NCBI GenBank assembly: GCA_964440265.1 | Contig: CAYTRU010000031.1 | Location: 1 to 11,507, forward strand | DNA length: 11,507 bases | Origin: CAYMUN01 sp964440265 | Lineage (GTDB): Bacteria > Patescibacteriota > Saccharimonadia > Saccharimonadales > UBA4665 | Direction: 5' to 3' | In this document: positions 1 to 4,794 of the stretch, piece after piece | How the letters are laid out: every line of letters starts with the position of its first letter | Numbering within the stretch: position 1 is the stretch's first letter | Translations under genes and position numbers: made by a program | The notes under the pieces: model-generated | Databases searched by the model: none | Seen by the model: only the letters and a program-made list of their open reading frames with translations | Told to the model about the DNA's origin: nothing

Positions 1-45
1 GAAGTGACTGATGCCCCGCTTCCAGGAAAAGTTTCTAAGCGATAG
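1..45 (+). CDS. C-terminal tail of an unidentified upstream gene (partial)
   Basis: Frame 1 is open from the window edge to a TAG at 43-45 and encodes about 14 residues ending Gly-Lys-Val-Ser-Lys-Arg. The other two forward frames are closed by stops within the first dozen bases. The stop lies 5 bp before the trmD start, the spacing expected of an operon, so this is probably the end of the gene upstream of trmD. The tail is too short to identify. Ribosomal protein S16, a KH-domain protein or RimM are common trmD neighbours, but nothing visible here selects one. Confidence 0.4.
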   Translation, partial: EVTDAPLPGKVSKR

Positions 46-50
46 ATCAC

Positions 51-713
51 ATGCTACACATTCAAGTTATTACCCTCTTTCCCGAGATGTTTACCGGAGT
101 CTTGGGTAGTAGTATGCTTTGGAAGGCAACAGATAAGGGCTTGGTGTCTTATACCTGTATCAATTTACGCAATTTCGGTATAGGCCCCCGTCAACAAGTT
201 GATGACACACCTTATGGCGGTGGCGATGGCATGCTGCTACAGATCGAGCCACTCGTAGCAGCACTGGAATATGCGAAAAAAGCCGATCCAACGGCCCGCA
301 TAATACTACCGACTCCTCGAGGCAAAACTTATAGGCAGTCCGATGCCAAACGATTAGCGGCTGAGCATTCGGGTCTGATTATAATCTGCCCCCGCTATGA
401 AGGCTACGACGAGCGGGTGACTGCATGGGTCGACGAAAGTTTTTGTATAGGCAATTATGTCTTAACTGGAGGGGAATTGCCGGCAATGATTATCATCGAT
501 TCCGTCGTACGTTTACTACCCGGCGTACTCGGAGGAGAGAACTCAACAGCAATTGAATCGTTCCAGGAGGACGACCAGCTGATTGAATTCCCCCAATACA
601 CGCGTCCTCAGAATTTCCAAGGTCTAGAGGTTCCCGAAGTGCTGCTTAGTGGCAACCACGCAGAAATCGAAAGCTGGCGTTCTAGCCAGCAGCGCAGTGT
701 ATCGAAAGACTAA
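51..713 (+). CDS. trmD: tRNA (guanine-N1)-methyltransferase TrmD
   Basis: TrmD is a cytoplasmic SPOUT-class enzyme that methylates N1 of G37, next to the anticodon, using S-adenosylmethionine, and so prevents +1 frameshifting. The 220-residue product carries the family landmarks in order: ITLFPEMF near the N-terminus, YGGGDGM (55-61), CPRYEGYDERV (113-123), the trefoil-knot SAM-binding segment IGNYVLTGGELPAM (133-146), Arg154 and LLSGNHAEIESWR near the C-terminus. It is shorter than the usual 240-255 residues because the Arg/Leu-rich tail after the NHAEI..WR motif is nearly absent. Position 169, Asp (proposed general base) in well-studied TrmD enzymes, is Glu here (AIESF). The variable residue of YGGGxGM, usually Ala or Pro, is Asp. 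No strong Shine-Dalgarno sequence precedes the ATG; translation may be coupled to the upstream gene 5 bp away. Family assignment is secure. Confidence 0.96.
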   Translation: MLHIQVITLFPEMFTGVLGSSMLWKATDKGLVSYTCINLRNFGIGPRQQVDDTPYGGGDGMLLQIEPLVAALEYAKKADPTARIILPTPRGKTYRQSDAKRLAAEHSGLIIICPRYEGYDERVTAWVDESFCIGNYVLTGGELPAMIIIDSVVRLLPGVLGGENSTAIESFQEDDQLIEFPQYTRPQNFQGLEVPEVLLSGNHAEIESWRSSQQRSVSKD

Positions 714-742
714 ATTCAAAAGTATTACTGCCGCACATCACC

Positions 743-760
743 AGGCTACTGCACCAGCCT
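743..760. terminator. Weak hairpin between convergent genes
   Basis: AGGCT (743-747) pairs perfectly with AGCCT (756-760) across an 8-nt loop, in the 56-bp gap between the convergent trmD and the Pro-rich membrane protein gene. Only two T residues follow on the + strand and no T-run follows on the - strand. It is therefore at best a weak terminator, and could be chance. Confidence 0.2.
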
Positions 761-769
761 TTCCAGAGA

Positions 770-1246
770 CTAATAACTTTTCTTAGTCTTAGTACTATTC
801 TTGTCAGCCTTTTTAGTAGGCTCGGCGAACTTAGCAGCGCTTAGCTGCTGCCTAGTAAGCTTAATTGGGGCAGCTTGATTGGCCGGCGCAGTAGCCTGGA
901 GCTGATTTATAGCAGCACCGGCGGGTTGAATTGTAATGTTGGAACTCGACTGAGAGGAAGCTGCAGTAGAAACTACCGGTGGTGGCAGAGCGACGGCGAC
1001 TGTCGGCAAGAGAACCGGTAGAGGTTGTGGGTCTGAGAAAACCGAGATAGCAGGTAATGAAGAGCTTGTACTAGTACTATCATCGATAGCGTGGCTCACC
1101 AAAACAGGATAACCTTTACGTGTGGTGCTAGGATGAAGCAAGACAAGGCCAAAACAGAACAGCGATATAATGACTAAGGGCGGTCCCACAAGAAACCAGT
1201 GGGAATTCTCCATTTGTCTAGACTCGTTGTATCTGTAATAAGTCAA
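770..1246 (-). CDS. Pro/Ser/Ala-rich single-pass membrane protein, function unknown
   Basis: I recognise no family. The 158 residues show a short polar N-terminus, one strongly hydrophobic segment at about residues 17-37 (signal anchor, no lipobox), a long low-complexity Ser/Thr/Ala/Pro/Val region (about 50-135) with runs such as LPPPVV, and a Lys-rich tail (KKADKN...KTKKSY). This suggests an N-terminal anchor with a flexible extracytoplasmic arm whose basic end could touch the cell wall or another charged surface; that is inference. The start is a TTG at 1246-1244, chosen because GGAGGT (1257-1252 on the - strand) stands 5 nt upstream. The in-frame ATG at codon 12 has no such site. The gene lies downstream of the two-component pair on the same strand but after a 91-bp gap with its own extended -10 promoter, so it can be expressed separately. 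Confidence 0.75.
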   Translation of the reverse strand: MTYYRYNESRQMENSHWFLVGPPLVIISLFCFGLVLLHPSTTRKGYPVLVSHAIDDSTSTSSSLPAISVFSDPQPLPVLLPTVAVALPPPVVSTAASSQSSSNITIQPAGAAINQLQATAPANQAAPIKLTRQQLSAAKFAEPTKKADKNSTKTKKSY

Positions 1247-1257
1247 ATAACACCTCC
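1244..1257 (-). promoter_or_regulatory. Strong Shine-Dalgarno fixing a TTG start
   Basis: Read on the - strand, GGAGGTG precedes the TTG at 1246-1244 with 5 nt between GGAGGT and the start codon. It is one of the best ribosome binding sites in the window. It decides the start of the Pro-rich membrane protein, adding 11 residues before the first ATG. Confidence 0.75.
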
Positions 1258-1291
1258 GACAATTGTCTGTATTGCATTATCGATTCATTCA

Positions 1292-1322
1292 ATTATAGCA
1301 AAGAGAGGCGCAATTACTGTAA
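1292..1322 (-). promoter_or_regulatory. Extended -10 promoter of the Pro-rich membrane protein gene
   Basis: On the - strand TATAAT (1297-1292) is a perfect -10 box and is preceded directly by TGC, an extended -10 (TGnTATAAT). A poor -35, TTACAG at 1322-1317, lies 19 bp upstream, which fits dependence on the extended -10. The expected start near 1285 gives a leader of about 40 nt. The -35 region overlaps a cluster of TTACAG/CTGTAA half-sites. Confidence 0.65.
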
Positions 1323-1343
1323 GCATTATTACAGAAATTACAG
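1314..1343. promoter_or_regulatory. Cluster of TTACAG/CTGTAA half-sites, candidate operator
   Basis: Within 30 bp lie the palindrome TTACTGTAA (1314-1322), which contains CTGTAA (1317-1322), and two direct TTACAG copies (1329-1334 and 1338-1343) starting 9 bp apart. CTGTAA and the first TTACAG form a perfect 6-bp inverted repeat with a 6-nt spacer. The last copy overlaps the histidine kinase stop codon. The cluster covers the -35 region of the next gene's promoter, a typical position for a regulator site. AATTACAGCT (1336-1345) recurs at 2952-2961 in the gap upstream of the response regulator. Regulatory function is inferred. Confidence 0.35.
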
Positions 1344-2102
1344 CTTAGCCTGGCGGGAAGGTCTCAGCGGAAACTTCACGATAAATTTGGTACCTTGGGT
1401 ACAGTTACTAGTAGCACTGACAGACCCACAAAAATCCTGTTCCACATACTGTTTCATCGTCGCCAGCCCTAGACCCAAACCAAAACTATACTGATTTTTC
1501 GTAGTATAGAATGGCTCAAAAATATGCGCTAGCTGATCAGCCGTAATCCCCACGCCCCGGTCGGTAACCTGAATAGTCAGCCAACTGTGCTGACGCCGTA
1601 TGATCACTCTCACCGGCTTATCGCCCGACGCTGTCGTTTCGTCATTTCTATAGGCATCGATAGCATTACTAATTAAATTAGCCATAATCTGTTGAAATTT
1701 CACCGGATCACCCACAATTTTGTGGTTCGGAGCCGATTCGATATGTAAGCTAACGCCCTTACTTCGACAGAGCGGTATAAACACCCGGCCAACTTGGTCC
1801 AGTTCAGTGCGAATCGAGAAGCTAGTCACCACACTCTCATGACGCATCTGCTGGCGAGCCGCTTTCACGTAGCGCTGCAATATAGAAATGTTGTGTTGGG
1901 CCTGCTGAATAAACAAAGATTGCTGGCCATCATATTGCTCAAGACACAGCATAGCCGCCGTCAAAGGATTGCTTATCTCATGGAGAAGGCTGGCACTTAA
2001 TCGTCCTAACTCCGCAAAACGCTGCAACTCCCCTAGGCGTGCTACATCAGAATAATCAGCCACTGCTAGACTAATTGAGCTGTTATCGGTGGAAGTATTC
2101 AT
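1338..2102 (-). CDS. Soluble sensor histidine kinase without a sensor domain
   Basis: This is a cytoplasmic two-component histidine kinase of 254 residues. After about 25 polar residues it goes straight into the dimerisation/phosphoacceptor helix: LSASLLHEISNPLTA with His41, an HEISNPL H-box of the kind seen in NtrB-like (HPK4-type) kinases. The HATPase domain shows the N-box (MANLISNAIDAY, Asn142/Asn146), G1 (TDRGVGI, 180-186), F-box (IFEPFYTTK, 194-202) and G2 (FGLGLGLATM, 207-216). There is no transmembrane segment, PAS or GAF domain, so its signal must come from a partner protein or a small cytoplasmic ligand. Its start lies 19 nt after the stop of the response regulator gene, forming one operon with the regulator first. 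A GAAGAG just upstream may serve as the ribosome binding site. All residues for kinase activity are present. Confidence 0.93.
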   Translation of the reverse strand: MNTSTDNSSISLAVADYSDVARLGELQRFAELGRLSASLLHEISNPLTAAMLCLEQYDGQQSLFIQQAQHNISILQRYVKAARQQMRHESVVTSFSIRTELDQVGRVFIPLCRSKGVSLHIESAPNHKIVGDPVKFQQIMANLISNAIDAYRNDETTASGDKPVRVIIRRQHSWLTIQVTDRGVGITADQLAHIFEPFYTTKNQYSFGLGLGLATMKQYVEQDFCGSVSATSNCTQGTKFIVKFPLRPSRQAKL

Positions 2103-2121
2103 ACTCTTCGCTTCTCAGGGG

Positions 2122-2838
2122 TTACTGCTTTGTGGTACTTATGGATGGCCGTAAAGCCAATCGGTAACCCAATCCGTGCACCGTTTGTATAAGTGGATAT
2201 TCAAAAGGACGATCAACTTTATCGCGGAGGTACTTCACGTGGACATCAATAGTATTGGTCCAGGGATCTTCAGCTCCTGGCCACGCGTAGCGTATTAATG
2301 CTCCTCGAGTAACTACATTGCCAGCGTGCTCCATCAGACACTCCAGCAATGCGAACTCCTTGCGCCTGAGACTAACTGTTACCCCTTCTCGACTCACCAT
2401 GTGCGTTTGGCGATTCAGACATAAGCCGCTAACAGTCAAGTGTTTTACTGGCACCGCTGGCGCCGTAGTCTGACGAGTAAGCACCCGCAGACGGGCTTTG
2501 AGCTCACCTAAACTAAAGGGTTTTGTTAGGTAGTCGTTGGCTCCTTCATCGAGAACGTTAATTTTAGTCAGCACTTCACTTTCCCCCGTCAAGATTAATA
2601 TAGGCACGGTGACTCCCCGTTCACGCAATTGCCGGCAGACAACCTTCCCTGACAGATCGGGCAGATTAAGATCAAGCATGATTACCGCATATTGTTGGCG
2701 GTCGGCATACAGTAAAGCCTCTTCGCCGCTACCGATGTTATCGACCGCATAGGTATTGCGAAGGGCAAGTGCCAGGGCGCGCGCTATCGCCCGGTCGTCT
2801 TCGACTAAGAGTAGCTTTGTTGGTTGCATGCCGCCCAT
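2122..2838 (-). CDS. OmpR/PhoB-family response regulator
   Basis: This is a two-domain DNA-binding response regulator of 238 residues. The receiver domain (about 7-122) has the acidic pocket Glu13/Asp14/Asp15, phosphoacceptor Asp56 (MLDLNLPDLSG), switch Thr83 (LILTG) and Lys105 in YLTKPF. The C-terminal winged helix (about 133-230) shows the family pattern: LRRKEFALLECLMEHAGNVVTR, then TIDVHVKYLRDKVD and IQTVHGLGYRL. It should be phosphorylated by the histidine kinase 19 nt downstream and act as a transcription factor. Two ATGs are possible: 2838 (MGGMQP) and codon 4 at 2829. Neither has a classical Shine-Dalgarno sequence; GGGCGG lies between them. The upstream region is very AT-rich. The gene probably begins its own transcription unit in the 201-bp gap after the SOD gene. 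The regulon is unknown. Confidence 0.94.
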   Translation of the reverse strand: MGGMQPTKLLLVEDDRAIARALALALRNTYAVDNIGSGEEALLYADRQQYAVIMLDLNLPDLSGKVVCRQLRERGVTVPILILTGESEVLTKINVLDEGANDYLTKPFSLGELKARLRVLTRQTTAPAVPVKHLTVSGLCLNRQTHMVSREGVTVSLRRKEFALLECLMEHAGNVVTRGALIRYAWPGAEDPWTNTIDVHVKYLRDKVDRPFEYPLIQTVHGLGYRLALRPSISTTKQ

Positions 2839-2914
2839 TATTACGTATTAATATTAAAAAACTATTAAATAATACTATTTTGCGATACTACTACAATATG
2901 TTAAAGATGTCTAG

Positions 2915-2945
2915 GCTTTTACGTGTCATACTATCAAGTAAAAGC
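2915..2945. repeat. Perfect 8-bp inverted repeat in the gap upstream of the response regulator
   Basis: GCTTTTAC (2915-2922) and GTAAAAGC (2938-2945) are perfect reverse complements separated by 15 nt. No T-run follows on either strand, so a rho-independent terminator is unlikely; an operator or a weak RNA hairpin fits better. It lies about 75 bp upstream of the response regulator start, in the only non-coding stretch (2839-3039) between that gene and sodA. I see no convincing small gene in this gap. Confidence 0.4.
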
Positions 2946-3039
2946 AGTAGTAATTACAGCTACGGAGTCACCAACAAGCCAAGGAAGAATACCTACAGTA
3001 AGTAATTGGGGGCGCAACGGAAATGTCGGATCTACTATA

Positions 3040-3633
3040 TTAAGCCTGAAAGCGAGAAGCCACTTCATCCCAGTTCACAACATGCCACCAAGCTTTGACA
3101 TAATCAGCACGTTTGTAGATGTAATCTAGATAATAGGCATGCTCCCAGACATCAAGACCGAGGATAGGCTCGGCGCCTCCGCTATTGAGCGGAGAATCTT
3201 GATTTGGCGTAGTCATAATAGACAGATCAGGCTGTAGCCAGACCCAGCCACTACCGAAGACACTGAGAGCTTTGTCGCCAAAAGCATCCATAAAGCCCTG
3301 ATAATCTCCGTATTTTTGCCGTAAGGCATCGCCTAACTCTCCGCTCGGTTCCTGACCACCTGCCGGAGACATAAACTTCCAAAACAGTGAGTGATTATAG
3401 TGTCCTCCACCATGATTACGGATAGCTGTGCGAACTTGTTCGGGCAGAGTATCAATCTGCCGCAGTAAGTCTTCAAGAGATTTTGTCTGGAGTTCTGGGG
3501 CCTGATCGAGGGCTGCATTCAGTTTATCGACATAGGTCTGGTGATGCTTGCTATGATGCAGCTCCATGATATCTTTGCTAATGTACTTGCCGAAAGCATC
3601 ATACGCGTAATCTAGCTGCGGTAAAGTAAACAT
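3040..3633 (-). CDS. sodA: Superoxide dismutase, Mn-type of the Fe/Mn family
   Basis: The enzyme dismutates superoxide to oxygen and hydrogen peroxide. The 197-residue product is full length and has no signal peptide, so it acts in the cytoplasm. The metal ligands are all present: His26 (MELHHSKHH), His81 (NHSLFW), Asp161 and His165 (LGLDVWEHAYYLDY). Two markers point to Mn preference: Gly77 in the GGHYNHS segment, without the Fe-type Gln69, and Gln145 in the C-terminal domain (NQDSPL), as in MnSOD. A cambialistic enzyme cannot be excluded by eye. AGGAGG stands 4 nt before the ATG, making the start certain. The gene follows the ExoD-like gene by 71 bp and has its own promoter. No clear terminator follows. 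Confidence 0.96.
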   Translation of the reverse strand: MFTLPQLDYAYDAFGKYISKDIMELHHSKHHQTYVDKLNAALDQAPELQTKSLEDLLRQIDTLPEQVRTAIRNHGGGHYNHSLFWKFMSPAGGQEPSGELGDALRQKYGDYQGFMDAFGDKALSVFGSGWVWLQPDLSIMTTPNQDSPLNSGGAEPILGLDVWEHAYYLDYIYKRADYVKAWWHVVNWDEVASRFQA

Positions 3634-3637
3634 CTGG

Positions 3638-3675
3638 CCTCCTGATCTTCATAGTATAGCGTATGCATCATACCA
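3638..3675 (-). promoter_or_regulatory. sodA promoter (extended -10) and ribosome binding site
   Basis: On the - strand TATGAT (3672-3667) is preceded by TGG, an extended -10. The best -35 candidate, TTGAAC, is only 15 bp upstream, so the extended -10 probably carries recognition. The expected start near 3660 gives a leader of about 27 nt, which contains AGGAGG (3643-3638) 4 nt before the ATG. The same 71-bp gap contains no other visible element. Confidence 0.5.
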
Positions 3676-3704
3676 AATCGTCCAAAAGTTCAACGTAAAT
3701 ATTT

Positions 3705-4337
3705 TTACAGCAAGTGGAGCAGACCTTTGAAAGCAGCCGCACCGATAGTAACTTCCAGGATAATGCCACTGACGCCGATCAGCACACCAGCCACCAGAAA
3801 TAGCACATCCTCCAGAATCAAAGCCAACGAGATCACTACCGCGCCTAACGCTGGCAGAGTATCCAAGCCAGAAAAAGGTATGGCAATCAGTGCGGCAAAG
3901 GCAAATAATAAAACCAAGAAGCCGACCAGTGATAACATCCAGGTTTGGGCTAACACACGGCTGCCCCGCCGCCGTGACCAGCGCTCAAACCATTTGATAA
4001 CACCGATTAAACGCGTTATAGCTTTGCCCTGCACAAACTTGCCAACATTGAGTTTTAGCCACTTTTTAGGCAGCCAGACTGTCTTGCGTCCGACAATTAG
4101 CTCTAGGCTCAGTAGCATAGCGATTACTTCAGTGACATGCGTTACACCACCGGTCGGCAGAGGTAGCGCTGCCAAGCAGAGTAGCAGCAAAAACATGATG
4201 GCAAATGACTTTTCAGCAAATACTTCAATCAAACCCGCTAGTGTTTTATCTTTACTAGATTCCAGCCAAGTTTGTAAGTTTGCACTGAAAGCCTGCTGCT
4301 CCAGCTGACTAGAATTTTTGAGTCCCGGGTTTGCCAT
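3705..4337 (-). CDS. ExoD-family integral membrane protein
   Basis: This is a multi-pass membrane protein of 210 residues that matches the exopolysaccharide synthesis ExoD family (Pfam ExoD) in layout. A soluble N-terminal helix (about 10-45) leads into the family-type segment AEKSFAIMFLLLLCLAALPLPTGG, followed by a GRKTVWLP motif (compare GRxxPWLP in the family). A basic loop comes next (KWLKL...RWSRRRGSR), then two or three hydrophobic segments at about 131-152, 158-180 and 182-205. ExoD proteins were named from a rhizobial exopolysaccharide mutant, and their biochemical role is not established, so I assign no reaction. The start lacks a Shine-Dalgarno sequence, and a -10 hexamer lies exactly where a leaderless transcript would need it. 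The sodA gene follows on the same strand. The gene is divergent from the riboflavin kinase. Confidence 0.8.
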   Translation of the reverse strand: MANPGLKNSSQLEQQAFSANLQTWLESSKDKTLAGLIEVFAEKSFAIMFLLLLCLAALPLPTGGVTHVTEVIAMLLSLELIVGRKTVWLPKKWLKLNVGKFVQGKAITRLIGVIKWFERWSRRRGSRVLAQTWMLSLVGFLVLLFAFAALIAIPFSGLDTLPALGAVVISLALILEDVLFLVAGVLIGVSGIILEVTIGAAAFKGLLHLL

Positions 4338-4349
4338 GGATCTATCATA
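4338..4349 (-). promoter_or_regulatory. -10 box positioned for a leaderless ExoD-family transcript
   Basis: On the - strand TATGAT (4349-4344) is followed by six bases and then the ATG at 4337. A start at the usual distance from this -10 would fall on the A of the start codon. No Shine-Dalgarno sequence is present. The -35 side is weak (TTAGCG at 19 bp). Confidence 0.4.
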
Positions 4350-4374
4350 GCCTTTTTGAGGTACGAAGCGCTAA

Positions 4375-4413
4375 TTTATTAATCGAGAGCCGTCGAGTAC
4401 AATGAGGGCTATG
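4375..4413 (+). promoter_or_regulatory. Promoter positioned for a leaderless riboflavin kinase transcript
   Basis: TTTATT (4375-4380), a 17-bp spacer and TACAAT (4398-4403) form a plausible promoter. Its expected start falls at 4410-4411, on the ATG at 4411. An earlier in-frame ATG at 4402 overlaps the -10 box itself and so could not be in this transcript. The GAGGG before 4411 is only 2-3 nt away, too close for a ribosome binding site. Confidence 0.45.
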
Positions 4414-4794
4414 CAACCTACGACAGTCAGCGGCATCGTCACGCCTTTTAAGGGCAACGGGCGAAAGCTTGGTTATCCGACCGCCAACTTAACGACTCGA
4501 ACTGAGCTGGCCGATGGTGTGTACTTCGGCTTTGCCGAGCTAGCAGCCTTTACCCACCACCCAGCTCTGATATTCGTGGGCATACCGACAACACTCGGTG
4601 ATACCGAACGACGGATAGAGGTATACTTACTTGATATACCCGATCAAGATTATTACGGAGAGGCTTTACGCGTAATACTGGTACACTATCACCGTGCTAA
4701 CCAGACATTCAAAAGCGTGCCTGCATTGCTAGCAGTCATGAAAGCTGACGAACGCACCGCGCGATTATTTTTCGAGCAATCGCTCCAGGGCTAG
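4411..4794 (+). CDS. Stand-alone riboflavin kinase (flavokinase domain)
   Basis: The enzyme phosphorylates riboflavin with ATP to give FMN. The 127-residue product equals only the C-terminal domain of bacterial RibF. It starts at the flavokinase core: VSGIVTPFKGNGRKLGYPTANL carries the glycine-rich turn and the PTAN motif (23-26) that binds Mg-ATP. GVYFG (36-40) and RRIEVYLLD follow, with Glu70 at the place of the catalytic base, then YYGEALRV and a C-terminal helix ending near ADERTARLFF. The FAD synthetase (adenylyltransferase) domain normally fused upstream is absent, so FAD would need another enzyme or import. I chose the ATG at 4411 over 4402 because the -10 box overlaps 4402. The last 30 bp overlap the 3' end of the convergent glutamate dehydrogenase gene. 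Confidence 0.88.
   Translation: MQPTTVSGIVTPFKGNGRKLGYPTANLTTRTELADGVYFGFAELAAFTHHPALIFVGIPTTLGDTERRIEVYLLDIPDQDYYGEALRVILVHYHRANQTFKSVPALLAVMKADERTARLFFEQSLQG

Noticed and set aside
2860..2882. ACTATT repeats 13 bp apart upstream of the response regulator as its operator
   Set aside because: The region is extremely AT-rich, the words are short and the spacing does not match the roughly 11-bp spacing usual for OmpR/PhoB sites.
2769..3129. Two overlapping + strand ORFs across the gap between the response regulator and sodA
   Set aside because: Both run into well-supported - strand genes, have no ribosome binding site or promoter, and show no protein family signal.
3727..4308. 193-codon + strand ORF opposite the ExoD-like gene
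   Set aside because: It is an antisense shadow: low-complexity Ser/Thr/Ile/Lys translation with no fold pattern and no start signals, while the - strand encodes a clear membrane protein.
4402..4410. ATG at 4402 as the riboflavin kinase start
   Set aside because: It overlaps the predicted -10 box TACAAT and adds only three residues not needed by the domain. 4411 fits the promoter better.
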